In this document: piece by piece, positions 33,251 through 41,830 of the stretch
Layout: every line of letters starts with the position of its first letter
How positions within the stretch are numbered: position 1 is the stretch's first letter
Assembly (NCBI RefSeq): GCF_002967715.1
Contig: NZ_PUIA01000064.1
Span: 1-64,000 of the forward strand
Length of the DNA: 64,000 nucleotides
Direction of reading: 5' to 3'
Origin: Blastopirellula marina
GTDB lineage: Bacteria > Planctomycetota > Planctomycetia > Pirellulales > Pirellulaceae
The notes under the pieces: generated by a model
The model's database searches: none
The model's input: only the letters and a program-made list of their open reading frames with translations
Told to the model about the DNA's origin: nothing
Program-made: the position numbers and the translations under genes

Positions 33251-36200
33251 ATGCAAGTTACCAAGACGAACGACTTCTGGAAGCTGATCCTCGAATCAGG
33301 CCTAATGACCAAAGAGGCCTGTAAGCCGCTGCATGATCAGTATCAACAGACGGCCAATAATGGCGATGCCCGAGCACTGGCTACCTGGCTGGTCAAAGGG
33401 GGACATCTGACCACGTATCAGGCTCGGCTGTTGTTGGCTGGCCGCGCGAAGGCCATCAACATCGGTGAATACCAGATCACCGAACGCCTGGAAGAAGGAC
33501 CGCTGCAAGGAACGTATGCCGGCAAGCATACTGGTTCAGGGCATCCGGTTTGGCTGCATCCCATTGCGCCTGAGATCCAGGCAGATTCGGTCCGGTTCCC
33601 GATCGTTCAGCAGATGTGCAAGCTGCGATCGTCCGTTCCGCATCCCCACCTGATTCGCTGCTTCCATTTGCGTCAGGGTTCTAAGCGAAGCTACCTGGTA
33701 ACCGAACAACTTGATGGCAACCTGTTGGCCGAAAGCCGACCGGGCGAAGGAGTGCCGATTCCGACGCCTGACTGTGCTCGCCTGGTGCGTCAAGCAGCAC
33801 TTGGTGCGACGCAGATTCACAGCCAGGGCATGGTCCTGGGTGACCTGACTATGAATCAGTTGTGGCTGGAACCGACTGGCAACCTCAAGCTATTGCATCT
33901 GCCGGTGCGTCCTGTTGAAGCAATTCCGTGGTCAGATGAAGCTCAGGCCGAACGCTTGAACGCATTGGCCAATGTCGCCGCGCCGGAACTGCAACAAGCA
34001 GGTGCCGCTCCTACGAAGTTGAGCGACTTGTACGCGCTCGGAGCGATCTTGTTCGATCTTCTAACAGGCAAACCGCCCGTCGAAGGGAGCATCGCCGAGA
34101 GGCTACAGCAGCACGCCACTGCCCAGATACCTTCGCCCCCCTACATTCCTGGCAACTTGATGCAGATCATTCAGTATCTATTAGCCAAGAACCCTGGCGG
34201 TCGATACCAAAACGCTCAGGATGTGGCCGAAGCACTGCGGCCGTTTGTCGATGCCGGTCAGCTCTCGCCACCGATCGCCGATGCCTTGCCGACGATGGGA
34301 AGCTACCTGCAGTACTTGGCGACGAATTCCAGCGAAGCCACAGCGCCGCCAGTACCAGCTGCCCCAGTACCTCCACCAGCGGCGGTTCCCTTTCCTGGTC
34401 AGGCTCCGCCCATTCCGCAGCCTGTTCCTCCGGCGGCAGCACCGTTTCCAGGAGCAATGCCTCAGCCAGTTGCCCCACCTCAGCCAGTCGCTGCTCAGCC
34501 AATAGTTGCCCAGGTAGCAACTCCGGTTGCCGTTCCCCAAGCAGCCGTCGCCACCGCGGTTCCTGCGGCACAGCCGGCTCAAGAAGGGGGAGCCAGTCGC
34601 GCGACCGCTTTGACCGAACGCATTCGCAAACGGAAACTGCAGCGCAAGATTACCAGCCTGGTTGTGTTGGGGGTGATGGCGATTGCAGCCGTGGTGGGTG
34701 GAATCTACGGCTACCAGTTGGTCTTCAGCCCTGACGACATCGCCGACAATGGCGAGCAGGTCGAAAATCCACCGGAAGAGAATCCAGATACGCCGCCAGT
34801 TGATCCAACCCCGGATGTCGATCCGGTGCCTGCCGCTCCGACGGGGCCGCAATTGGTGCAAGACGATGGCCAAACGCTGTGGGCCTCGCCGACCGATGGT
34901 CAGCCGATCGACCTGACCGGTGTGCCAAACGACACGCGGCTGGCCCTGGTTGTGCGAACAAGCGACCTTACTGGCAATCCTGAAGGGGACCGTATCCTGC
35001 GGGCCTTGGGACCGGACTTCGCCGCTTTGCGACAGCAACTGGAAGGGGAGTTAGGGGTTCGTTTCGAGCAACTCGAGTCGCTAACGGTCAGCTTTGGTGC
35101 ATCGACCGCCGGTGGGCCGCCGTGCCTGGTGGCGAAGCTGAAAGGAGGAACGAATCTGCTTTCGCTGTGGGGCAATCCTAATCCAGCAGCCAGCGGCATC
35201 CCGGCCATGTACGACGTGAAAGGGTGGACCGTCATGCCGATCCCTGGCAAGGAAGACCGCCAGTTCGTTGCCGGTTCGAAGGCCGTTGTGGAAGCGATTG
35301 CCCAGCGGGGTGTTGCCGCACCCCAGTTGACGCGCGAACTGGAGCAACTTCGTCGCGAATCGGACGATCAACAAACGGTCAGCTTGCTGGTCGAACCGCA
35401 GTTCCTCACTTCGTCGTCAAGCCAGGTTATGCGCGGCGAATTAGCCGCTGGTACCGCAGGCGTGCAGGACTTTTTCGGCGAGGGGATTCGCGCGGTGCTT
35501 GTGAGTGGACACATCGGTCAAAATCTCTACCTTGAAATGCGCTGCATGGGTTCGCTCAGTTTGGATCCGCCCAGTTTGGCCAATTCGGTCAAAGAAAAGA
35601 TCAACGGCGTATCGCGTAAACTGGAAGATGCCGTGCCGGCAGTGAATCCGTCCCCTTATTGGCGTCGTCTGGCTACTCGCTTCCCGAATATGGTCCAGTT
35701 TGCCTACCAGCAGACACGAACCGGCGTCGAAAACAACCAGGCTGTCGTCAACATTATGCTGCCTTCGGCAGCTGGTCAAAACATGGTTGCCGGGGCCGAA
35801 CTGATGCTTGCGGCCAACTCAGCCGGCGCTGCCGCGCCTGCCGGTGGCGGAGCGATGCCGGCAGCGAAAAAGCCTGAAACGATCGAAGAGAAGCTGGCCA
35901 GTACGATGAGTATTTCCTTCCCGCAGAACTCGCTTGAGTTTGCTCTTCGTGATATTGGCGAAGAGGCTGGCATTCCGATCGAAATCAAGGGAACCGATTT
36001 GCAGCTGGATGGCATCACGCGCAACAAGGAGATCAAGGAATTCACTCACGATAACAAACCCGTTGGCGAGATCCTGGCTCAACTACTTGTCAGGGCCAAC
36101 CCCGAACCCTCGCCTGGCTCTAATACCGAAGTTCAGAAGCTGATTTACGTGATTGACCCCATGGATGGTCCCGACGAAGCAAAGAAGCTGGTAGTCACCA

Positions 36201-36259
36201 CCCGCGCTGCCGCGGAAAAGAATAAGTACACGTTGCCTGACGTGTTCAAAATCAAATAG
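33251..36259 (+). CDS. Membrane-anchored pseudokinase with extracytoplasmic STN-like domain
   Basis: A 1002-residue protein. Residues 1-70 match the small helical domain placed before many planctomycete Ser/Thr kinases (ATWLVKGGHLTTYQARLLLAGR). Residues 73-335 follow the kinase fold, but catalysis is unlikely. The glycine loop is EEGPLQG, His103 sits where the ATP-binding Lys is expected, the HRD loop reads LGDLTMNQLW, and no DFG is present. A Pro/Ala-rich linker (345-460), one membrane helix (about 468-492) and an 500-residue extracytoplasmic part follow. The last 110 residues (ISFPQNSLEFALRDIGEEAGIPIEI) are STN-like. It is co-transcribed with the zinc-ribbon gene 25 nt downstream. Confidence 0.8.
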   Translation: MQVTKTNDFWKLILESGLMTKEACKPLHDQYQQTANNGDARALATWLVKGGHLTTYQARLLLAGRAKAINIGEYQITERLEEGPLQGTYAGKHTGSGHPVWLHPIAPEIQADSVRFPIVQQMCKLRSSVPHPHLIRCFHLRQGSKRSYLVTEQLDGNLLAESRPGEGVPIPTPDCARLVRQAALGATQIHSQGMVLGDLTMNQLWLEPTGNLKLLHLPVRPVEAIPWSDEAQAERLNALANVAAPELQQAGAAPTKLSDLYALGAILFDLLTGKPPVEGSIAERLQQHATAQIPSPPYIPGNLMQIIQYLLAKNPGGRYQNAQDVAEALRPFVDAGQLSPPIADALPTMGSYLQYLATNSSEATAPPVPAAPVPPPAAVPFPGQAPPIPQPVPPAAAPFPGAMPQPVAPPQPVAAQPIVAQVATPVAVPQAAVATAVPAAQPAQEGGASRATALTERIRKRKLQRKITSLVVLGVMAIAAVVGGIYGYQLVFSPDDIADNGEQVENPPEENPDTPPVDPTPDVDPVPAAPTGPQLVQDDGQTLWASPTDGQPIDLTGVPNDTRLALVVRTSDLTGNPEGDRILRALGPDFAALRQQLEGELGVRFEQLESLTVSFGASTAGGPPCLVAKLKGGTNLLSLWGNPNPAASGIPAMYDVKGWTVMPIPGKEDRQFVAGSKAVVEAIAQRGVAAPQLTRELEQLRRESDDQQTVSLLVEPQFLTSSSSQVMRGELAAGTAGVQDFFGEGIRAVLVSGHIGQNLYLEMRCMGSLSLDPPSLANSVKEKINGVSRKLEDAVPAVNPSPYWRRLATRFPNMVQFAYQQTRTGVENNQAVVNIMLPSAAGQNMVAGAELMLAANSAGAAAPAGGGAMPAAKKPETIEEKLASTMSISFPQNSLEFALRDIGEEAGIPIEIKGTDLQLDGITRNKEIKEFTHDNKPVGEILAQLLVRANPEPSPGSNTEVQKLIYVIDPMDGPDEAKKLVVTTRAAAEKNKYTLPDVFKIK

Positions 36260-36284
36260 CCTGTTTCCGTGCGAGAGTAATCGC

Positions 36285-38390
36285 GTGACCCTATTCCGAG
36301 TTCAATGCCCGACCTGTGCTGCTCGCCTGAAGGTGACCAGCCATTCCCTCATCGGCCAGATTGTCAACTGTCCGAAGTGTGGGAGCATGGTCGAGATCGC
36401 CGCACCAGATTCGCCTGCATCGACCGAAACGTCGAATGCCAAGGCCCCTCCTGTCGCTGCGCCGGTTGCTTCCGAGCCAGAGCCGCCGGTACCGGAAAGC
36501 CCTACGCCGGAAACTCCTGGTCCGGAAACCTCTGCCGCTGAGCCACCAGTGACGACTGTCGAACCCTCCACTTCGGACGAAGCGTTCGACAACCTCGACG
36601 AGATGTTGGCCGGATCATCTACGCCCCAAGAGCCAAACTCAGCCGATACAGAGCCGGCTGCGGCCGCCGAGGTCAATCGTTTTTCCGACAGCGCTTCCCT
36701 TAGCAAGATGCGGAACATGGCCCTGATCGGTGGGACATCGATCATGGCAATCGTGACCTTCGCGGTGATTGGCTACGCGGTCTTCTCCGGTAGGGATCAG
36801 ACTCCGGTCACACCTGAAGAGCCAGAACCGATCCAGGTCGCCCAGTTCGAGCCTCCGGCCGAAGAAGAACCATCTGGCGAGAACGAGCCAGCCCCGATCG
36901 AAGAAACACCGCAGCCAGCGGCTGAAGAGCCCGCGAAAGAACCTGCTCTGGAGCCAATGCCCAGCAAAGAGCCGACTCAGCCGGAGGCCGCCGCTGAAGC
37001 GTCCCCTAAGCCGGCGATGCCCAACAAAGACAATCCATTTTTATTCGACGATCCGGCCGGTGCGCCAGCTGCGGAAAAGCCTGTAGTGGAAACACCTGAT
37101 ATCGATTCGGGTAAGCCCAAGGTCGCCACTTCCCAACCTTCGATCTTAGAACTCAAGGACGACCCGCTTTACGAAGTATTTGGTGAGGCGTTTCCTGTCT
37201 TGGATCCAGCAGCATTCAATCAATCGGCCAGCGTCGATCCGGGACCCGCCGATGCAGCGCCGGTTGCTCTGCAAGTCGAAGTTTCCACCGCTGCGGAACT
37301 GGTGCCCCGAATTCCGGAAGTGGATGTCGCAGGGCGGCTGAGCGACCCGATCGTGCGGATTGAATTCGATAACATGCCGCTCAACGAGTTTGCTTCGTTC
37401 GTGACGCAGATGAGCACTGTACCGGTCACCATCGATCCCATCGCATTGGCATCGGCGGATATCAACGCCAAAACGCCGATCTCGGTCAAACAAACGCAGA
37501 CTTCCGTCGAAGGCATTTTGGAAGCAGCCGTACGCCCGTTTGGCTTGGAAGTGGAAGCCACCGATAAGAGTGCTCGGCTACGTATCACGCAGCCTCTGGA
37601 TGGCCATAAACGTGTCGCGCAGCTACTGGTCGACGATCTGGCCAAGGATCAGAAAGAGGTTGCCGATATCGCTTACCTGATGACGCACCTGGTCGAGCCT
37701 CTTTCCTGGAAGCAGTCTCGCGGTGATGGTCTTTATCGGATTGATCCGGGCAAGATCATGATTACGCAAAGCGAAGTGGCCCACTTCAATGCCGTGGTGT
37801 TCATGGAAAAACTGCGAGTTGCTCGGGGACTTCCGATTCGAAGTAACTTCTCGAAAGATCAATTCGACCTCACTCTTCGCAGCGATCAGCTTTCGCCGGC
37901 TTTGCAGAAAGATGTGAAGCTGCAAATCGTCGTGCCGACCCCGTTGTACAAGGTGATCGACCAACTAGAGAAGAAGAGCGGATTGACGATCCTATGCGAC
38001 TGGGATTCTCTGGCGATGAATAAGCTGGGTCCTGCGACTCCAGTAACGTTAACCGCACCCGGCGTGACCGTGCAGCAAGCGCTCGACCAGTTCTGCCAAG
38101 CTTGGAAGCTGGAGGCCTTGCCGATCAATCCGACGACAGTGCAACTGGTCAGCCAGCGTAGCGTGCCGATCATGCCGTGGCTCGAGTTCTACGATGTCAG
38201 CAACTTAGGACTAGGTAAGTCCGAAGCCGCGGCTTTAATCAACAACGCCAAACGTGAATTGACCGATCTTCGTAAGACTGGCTACGGCGATCTGCTGTAC
38301 GATCCTGCCAGCAAACGCCTGCTGGCGCTGTTATCGAAAGACGATCACCAGCGACTGCAGTTCGCTTTGCAGCGGAAGATCTCCAACTAA
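36285..38390 (+). CDS. Zinc-ribbon membrane protein with STN-like modules
   Basis: A 701-residue protein starting at GTG. A cytoplasmic zinc ribbon has C8, C11, C29 and C32 (CPTC...CPKC), as in MJ0042-type finger proteins. Acidic Pro/Glu-rich linkers flank a single membrane helix (MALIGGTSIMAIVTFAVIGYAVF, about 145-167). The extracytoplasmic end repeats twice an STN-like unit (PLNEFASFVTQMSTVPVTID; PLYKVIDQLEKKSGLTILCD) and an N1-like unit (LVEPLSWKQ...KIMITQSEVAHF). The layout resembles the 16-21 kb paralogues with an added anchor. It probably forms a complex with the pseudokinase encoded just upstream. Confidence 0.75.
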   Translation: MTLFRVQCPTCAARLKVTSHSLIGQIVNCPKCGSMVEIAAPDSPASTETSNAKAPPVAAPVASEPEPPVPESPTPETPGPETSAAEPPVTTVEPSTSDEAFDNLDEMLAGSSTPQEPNSADTEPAAAAEVNRFSDSASLSKMRNMALIGGTSIMAIVTFAVIGYAVFSGRDQTPVTPEEPEPIQVAQFEPPAEEEPSGENEPAPIEETPQPAAEEPAKEPALEPMPSKEPTQPEAAAEASPKPAMPNKDNPFLFDDPAGAPAAEKPVVETPDIDSGKPKVATSQPSILELKDDPLYEVFGEAFPVLDPAAFNQSASVDPGPADAAPVALQVEVSTAAELVPRIPEVDVAGRLSDPIVRIEFDNMPLNEFASFVTQMSTVPVTIDPIALASADINAKTPISVKQTQTSVEGILEAAVRPFGLEVEATDKSARLRITQPLDGHKRVAQLLVDDLAKDQKEVADIAYLMTHLVEPLSWKQSRGDGLYRIDPGKIMITQSEVAHFNAVVFMEKLRVARGLPIRSNFSKDQFDLTLRSDQLSPALQKDVKLQIVVPTPLYKVIDQLEKKSGLTILCDWDSLAMNKLGPATPVTLTAPGVTVQQALDQFCQAWKLEALPINPTTVQLVSQRSVPIMPWLEFYDVSNLGLGKSEAAALINNAKRELTDLRKTGYGDLLYDPASKRLLALLSKDDHQRLQFALQRKISN

Positions 38391-38411
38391 CGCGGAGATC
38401 TTCCCGAGTTT
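38374..38411 (+). terminator. Terminator overlapping the end of the zinc-ribbon gene
   Basis: Perfect 11-bp arms GGAAGATCTCC (38374-38384) and GGAGATCTTCC (38394-38404) are followed by a short TTTT (38408-38411). The left arm is inside the coding sequence and the stop codon is in the loop, so terminator and last codons are fused. Confidence 0.8.
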
Positions 38412-38433
38412 TCCAGCCTGAACACCTCTGGGC

Positions 38434-39459
38434 TTAAACGTCGGCCCCGCACTGAATACCGATGGCATTTGCTACCGCGCGGCAACGTTTCATCGTTTCT
38501 GCGAAGGTCGGCAGATCAAGTGACTGGTAACCATCACTCATCGCTTCATCGGGTTCGGGGTGCACTTCGACGATAATTCCGTCCGCACCAATCGCCACGG
38601 CAGCAACGCACATATCCGGGACCAGCGAAGCATGGCCAGTGCCGTGGCTGGGGTCGATGACAACCGGTAGATGCGTCTTCTGGTGCAGGTACGTCACCGT
38701 TGCCAAGGGAAGGGTGAAACGCGTGTGCGACTCGAAGGTGCGAATTCCTCGTTCGCACAGCATGACGCGGCTGTTCCCTTCGTTGAGGATGTATTCAGCG
38801 GCGAGAAGCAGTTCGTCGATGGTTGCCGAGGGACCGCGTTTAAGCAGCACGGCCCGATCGACTCGGCCGACTTCTTCCAACAGGCGGTAGTTCTGCATGT
38901 TGCGAGCACCGATCTGCAAAACGTCCGCATACTTGGCGACAAGCTGGACATCTTCAGAGGCGACGACTTCCGTGACGATGGCCAGCCCGGTTTCTTCGCG
39001 GGCCGTGGCCAGCATCTTCAGGCCTTCTTCCTTCAGCCCTTGGAACGAGTAAGGACTGGTGCGTGGTTTGAACGCACCACCACGCAGCGCTGTAGCACCG
39101 GCGGCTTTGACTGCCTTGGCGGTCTTAACAATCTGGTCTTCGTTTTCGACACTACAAGGACCAGCGATGACGCCGCACTTGCCGTTGCCCACTTCCAGGC
39201 TGCCTGCTTTGACAAGCGTTGGCTCTGGTTTCACTTCGCGGCTGGCGACTTTGTAAGGGGCGAGGATCGGCACGACCTTTGAGACCCCGGCTACTGTTTC
39301 CAGCGACTCCCGCATTTCTTCGCGTTTATCGCCAATCGCGGCGATGACGGTCCTTTCGGTCCCTTGGATAACATGGGCTTTGAGCCCTAATTTCTCGACT
39401 TTTTCGGCGGCATGTTGAATCATGTCGCCGGTGGCGTCCCGTTTCATAACGATAATCAT
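38434..39459 (-). CDS. aroF: 3-deoxy-7-phosphoheptulonate (DAHP) synthase, AroF/AroG Ibeta type
   Basis: A 341-residue enzyme catalysing the first step of the shikimate pathway. Residues 1-70 form the ferredoxin/ACT-like extension of Ibeta enzymes ([13 protein letters not shown]). The barrel follows with [28 protein letters not shown], the [10 protein letters not shown] metal region, LLKRG, and DPSHGTGH near the end. The ATG at 39459 removes a 21-residue extension without family resemblance. It is convergent with the zinc-ribbon gene. The N-terminal domain suggests allosteric control by aromatic compounds, but the effector cannot be read. Confidence 0.95.
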   Translation of the reverse strand: MIIVMKRDATGDMIQHAAEKVEKLGLKAHVIQGTERTVIAAIGDKREEMRESLETVAGVSKVVPILAPYKVASREVKPEPTLVKAGSLEVGNGKCGVIAGPCSVENEDQIVKTAKAVKAAGATALRGGAFKPRTSPYSFQGLKEEGLKMLATAREETGLAIVTEVVASEDVQLVAKYADVLQIGARNMQNYRLLEEVGRVDRAVLLKRGPSATIDELLLAAEYILNEGNSRVMLCERGIRTFESHTRFTLPLATVTYLHQKTHLPVVIDPSHGTGHASLVPDMCVAAVAIGADGIIVEVHPEPDEAMSDGYQSLDLPTFAETMKRCRAVANAIGIQCGADV

Positions 39460-39520
39460 TGCTTTCTCTTCCCAGGCTTGATTTGGTGAGGTGTCAGGTC
39501 GTAAAGTTGGCAATAGAAAC

Positions 39521-39558
39521 AAAAAAAGCCCTGAATCGCTTTCCGATTCAGGGCTTTT
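39521..39558 (-). terminator. Terminator of the histidine kinase gene
   Basis: A perfect 14-bp stem (AAAGCCCTGAATCG and complement, 39525-39557) with a 5-nt loop is preceded on the plus strand by seven As, giving a T-run on the minus strand. It lies between the kinase and aroF and insulates aroF. Confidence 0.9.
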
Positions 39559-39733
39559 GGAGTTCTCGCGTTTTGCCGTTCGCAGTTTACAAAGAATCCT
39601 CGGCCCTACTCGGAAAGTAGGTAAAGTAGAATCCGAAAGTAAACTGCCAGTTGTTCATAACGCTAATTATGTGCGCGTTTTCGTTTGTGGCAAGTCCGAA
39701 TTTCAAGAACTTGCTGTGAAGTATCCAACTTGC

Positions 39734-40588
39734 TTAGTGCCGCACAGGCGACGTGGGAAGCATTTCGCTGCCTGCGATCGGCACTCCGCTGGAGACAGCT
39801 GAGGTTGCCGTTGGGTTCGCGGTAGCGGCCGGAATTCGGATCGTGAAGGCCGTGCCCATGCCCACGGTGCTTTGCACGCGGATCTTGCCGTGGTGGGCTT
39901 CGATGATGTCGCGGCAAGCGGCCAGGCCAATGCCGGTTCCCCCTTTGCCCGTTTCATCGGGACCTGTTTTGGTCGTGTAGAACGCGTCGAAGATGTGCGG
40001 CAGTTGATCGGCAGGGATACCGGTACCGTGATCTCGCACCAACAGGTCGACCATGTGGCTCGACTGGTCGTATGAAAGCTTCAGGATCAATCGCCCACCT
40101 TGAGGCATCGCCTGGCGGGCATTGATCATCAAGTTCAACAGAACCTGTTGAATCTGGTTGCCGTTGGCCAGCGCCTGGGGCGCATTTTCATTTTGAAACT
40201 CGAGCTCGATCCGATATTTGCGGAGCTCACGTTCCAGCAGCACGATGGTGTCGTCGACGATCTTCGACAGATCGGTCGGCTCCATACGGTCGCCGCGGTT
40301 CTTGGCCATTGCCAGCACACCGGTGGTGATTTTGGCGGCTCGGTCCCCGGCGGCTGCGATCTTCTCGAAGCAGTTATTACGGGTTTGTTCGTCCTTGTGA
40401 CGCAGCCCCATGCGAGCATAGTTGATCACGGCCATCAGCACGTTGTTGAATTCGTGGGTGGTGGTGCTGACGAGTTCCCCCATCGCAGTCAGTTTCTGCG
40501 CTTCAAGCAGACGACGCTTCAAGATTTCAATTTCCTTCGCCTGACGTTCAATCAGCGAAGCATCCGAGGGGGATTGCGAGTGGTTCAT
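39734..40588 (-). CDS. Soluble sensor histidine kinase
   Basis: A 284-residue cytosolic kinase. A coiled-coil (residues 12-40, RQAKEIEILKRRLLEAQK) precedes the H-box (STTTHEFNNVLMAVINYARMG). The HATPase domain then has N-box NLMINARQAM, G1 RDHGTGIP, and GGTGIGLAACRDII. The layout resembles NtrB/AtoS-type kinases without an input domain. No response regulator is adjacent, so its partner is elsewhere. The ATG at 40588 directly precedes the coiled coil; an upstream start at 40648 is possible. The last 30 residues are Thr/Ser/Ala-rich and not conserved. Confidence 0.9.
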   Translation of the reverse strand: MNHSQSPSDASLIERQAKEIEILKRRLLEAQKLTAMGELVSTTTHEFNNVLMAVINYARMGLRHKDEQTRNNCFEKIAAAGDRAAKITTGVLAMAKNRGDRMEPTDLSKIVDDTIVLLERELRKYRIELEFQNENAPQALANGNQIQQVLLNLMINARQAMPQGGRLILKLSYDQSSHMVDLLVRDHGTGIPADQLPHIFDAFYTTKTGPDETGKGGTGIGLAACRDIIEAHHGKIRVQSTVGMGTAFTIRIPAATANPTATSAVSSGVPIAGSEMLPTSPVRH

Positions 40589-40813
40589 CCTTGACCCTGC
40601 TTCCGTAGTTAATCGCGACTGGTGAGCGGTCGAGCTAGCAGTTGGCATGAATCGAAATCGCAGAATCCTTTCAACGAAATCGATGGCCTTGTCGTACTGG
40701 CCCGTAATATGTCTATCGACGATCCCCCTTTGACCGCTACAATTTGCGACGGAATAACCGGCAACCTTTATGGTTGCTCATGCAAATTACCTAGATCATC
40801 GGAGTTCGCAAGG

Positions 40814-41074
40814 ATGCACACCCTCGATCTGCTCGACCAGGCCATCGTTACCGCACAAGATTTGGGCTACCAGATTCGCCGCGAATGGCTCGACGGCCAA
40901 GGGGGAGGCGTCTGCGAAATTGCCGGCAAACGCTGGATTTTTCTCGACCTCAGCCTCTCGTCGATGGAACAGTTAGAGCAGGTTCTCGAAGCGCTCAAGA
41001 GCGATCCATCCTTAGAGCAAACAACCCTCACGCCGCAACTCGGCCAGGTGCTTGGTCGTCGTCGCGCAGCGTAG
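40814..41074 (+). CDS. Small hypothetical protein (86 aa)
   Basis: A short soluble protein with a regular helix-strand pattern (LDLLDQAIVTAQDLGYQIRREWL, then GGVCEIAGKRWIFLDLSLSSMEQLEQVLEAL). It is preceded by AAGG near the ATG and has codon use like its neighbours. It sits convergent with nadD with 4 nt between stops. The sequence looks like a conserved planctomycete small protein, but I cannot assign a family or function. One Cys is present. Confidence 0.75.
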   Translation: MHTLDLLDQAIVTAQDLGYQIRREWLDGQGGGVCEIAGKRWIFLDLSLSSMEQLEQVLEALKSDPSLEQTTLTPQLGQVLGRRRAA

Positions 41075-41078
41075 GGAA

Positions 41079-41702
41079 TTATGCTGGCGTCACTTGCTTG
41101 TGAAAAACGTGCTGCGTTTCGATGTATTTCTCGACACTGCGTGGCACCATGTAGCGGATCGATTTTCCGCTAGCGATCCGCCGTCGGATGTCGGTACTGG
41201 AAAGGCCGATCAGCGGCATTTTGACGAAGTGCTGCTTGATGTGGGCCATCTGGTCGTCATCAAGGACCTCTGACAGACGTCCCCAGTCGTCCAAGTCGCT
41301 GCCAGGCCGCCCTACGGTGCAAATAGTGGCCAGCTCGCAGATTTCTTCGATCTTGTGCCAGTGGAAGAGGGACGCGAACGAGTCTCCGCCGACAAGCAGG
41401 AATAACTCGGCCTGGGGGATGATTTTCTGTAAATCTCGTAGCGTCTCGACGGTATAACTGAGGCCACCGCGTTCGAGTTCGAGGGGGCTGCATTTGAACG
41501 CGTTGTTGCCCGCGATCGCCAGTTCGATCATTGCCACGCGATGGGCATCCGAGGCCAGTACTCCGTCTTGTTTCAGCGGGTTGGTAGCGGCCGGCAAGAA
41601 CCAGACTTCGTCCAATGCGCACTGCTCGCGACAAGACTCAGCGAGAAGCAAATGCCCGTTATGTATGGGGGAAAATGAACCCCCGTAAATTCCCAGTCGC
41701 AT
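41079..41702 (-). CDS. nadD: Nicotinate-nucleotide adenylyltransferase
   Basis: A 207-residue nucleotidyltransferase that adenylates nicotinate mononucleotide to deamido-NAD in NAD synthesis. It has the GGSFSPIHNGHL nucleotide-binding motif near the N-terminus and the late SSTDIRRRI motif, both diagnostic of the family. Length is typical. It is alone on its strand here, divergent from priA with a 128-nt gap that likely holds both promoters. Confidence 0.96.
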   Translation of the reverse strand: MRLGIYGGSFSPIHNGHLLLAESCREQCALDEVWFLPAATNPLKQDGVLASDAHRVAMIELAIAGNNAFKCSPLELERGGLSYTVETLRDLQKIIPQAELFLLVGGDSFASLFHWHKIEEICELATICTVGRPGSDLDDWGRLSEVLDDDQMAHIKQHFVKMPLIGLSSTDIRRRIASGKSIRYMVPRSVEKYIETQHVFHKQVTPA

Positions 41703-41830
41703 GGTACTCCCCCTTTCGCTGCTGGCCGATCATCGGCGTGGTGGGAAGGTCGCTCTCAAACTGCTATCGTATCGGTCCTGGGCTCTATTGGCCAGAATGA
41801 ACGTTTCGACTGCCAGCATTTCGAGTTTTT

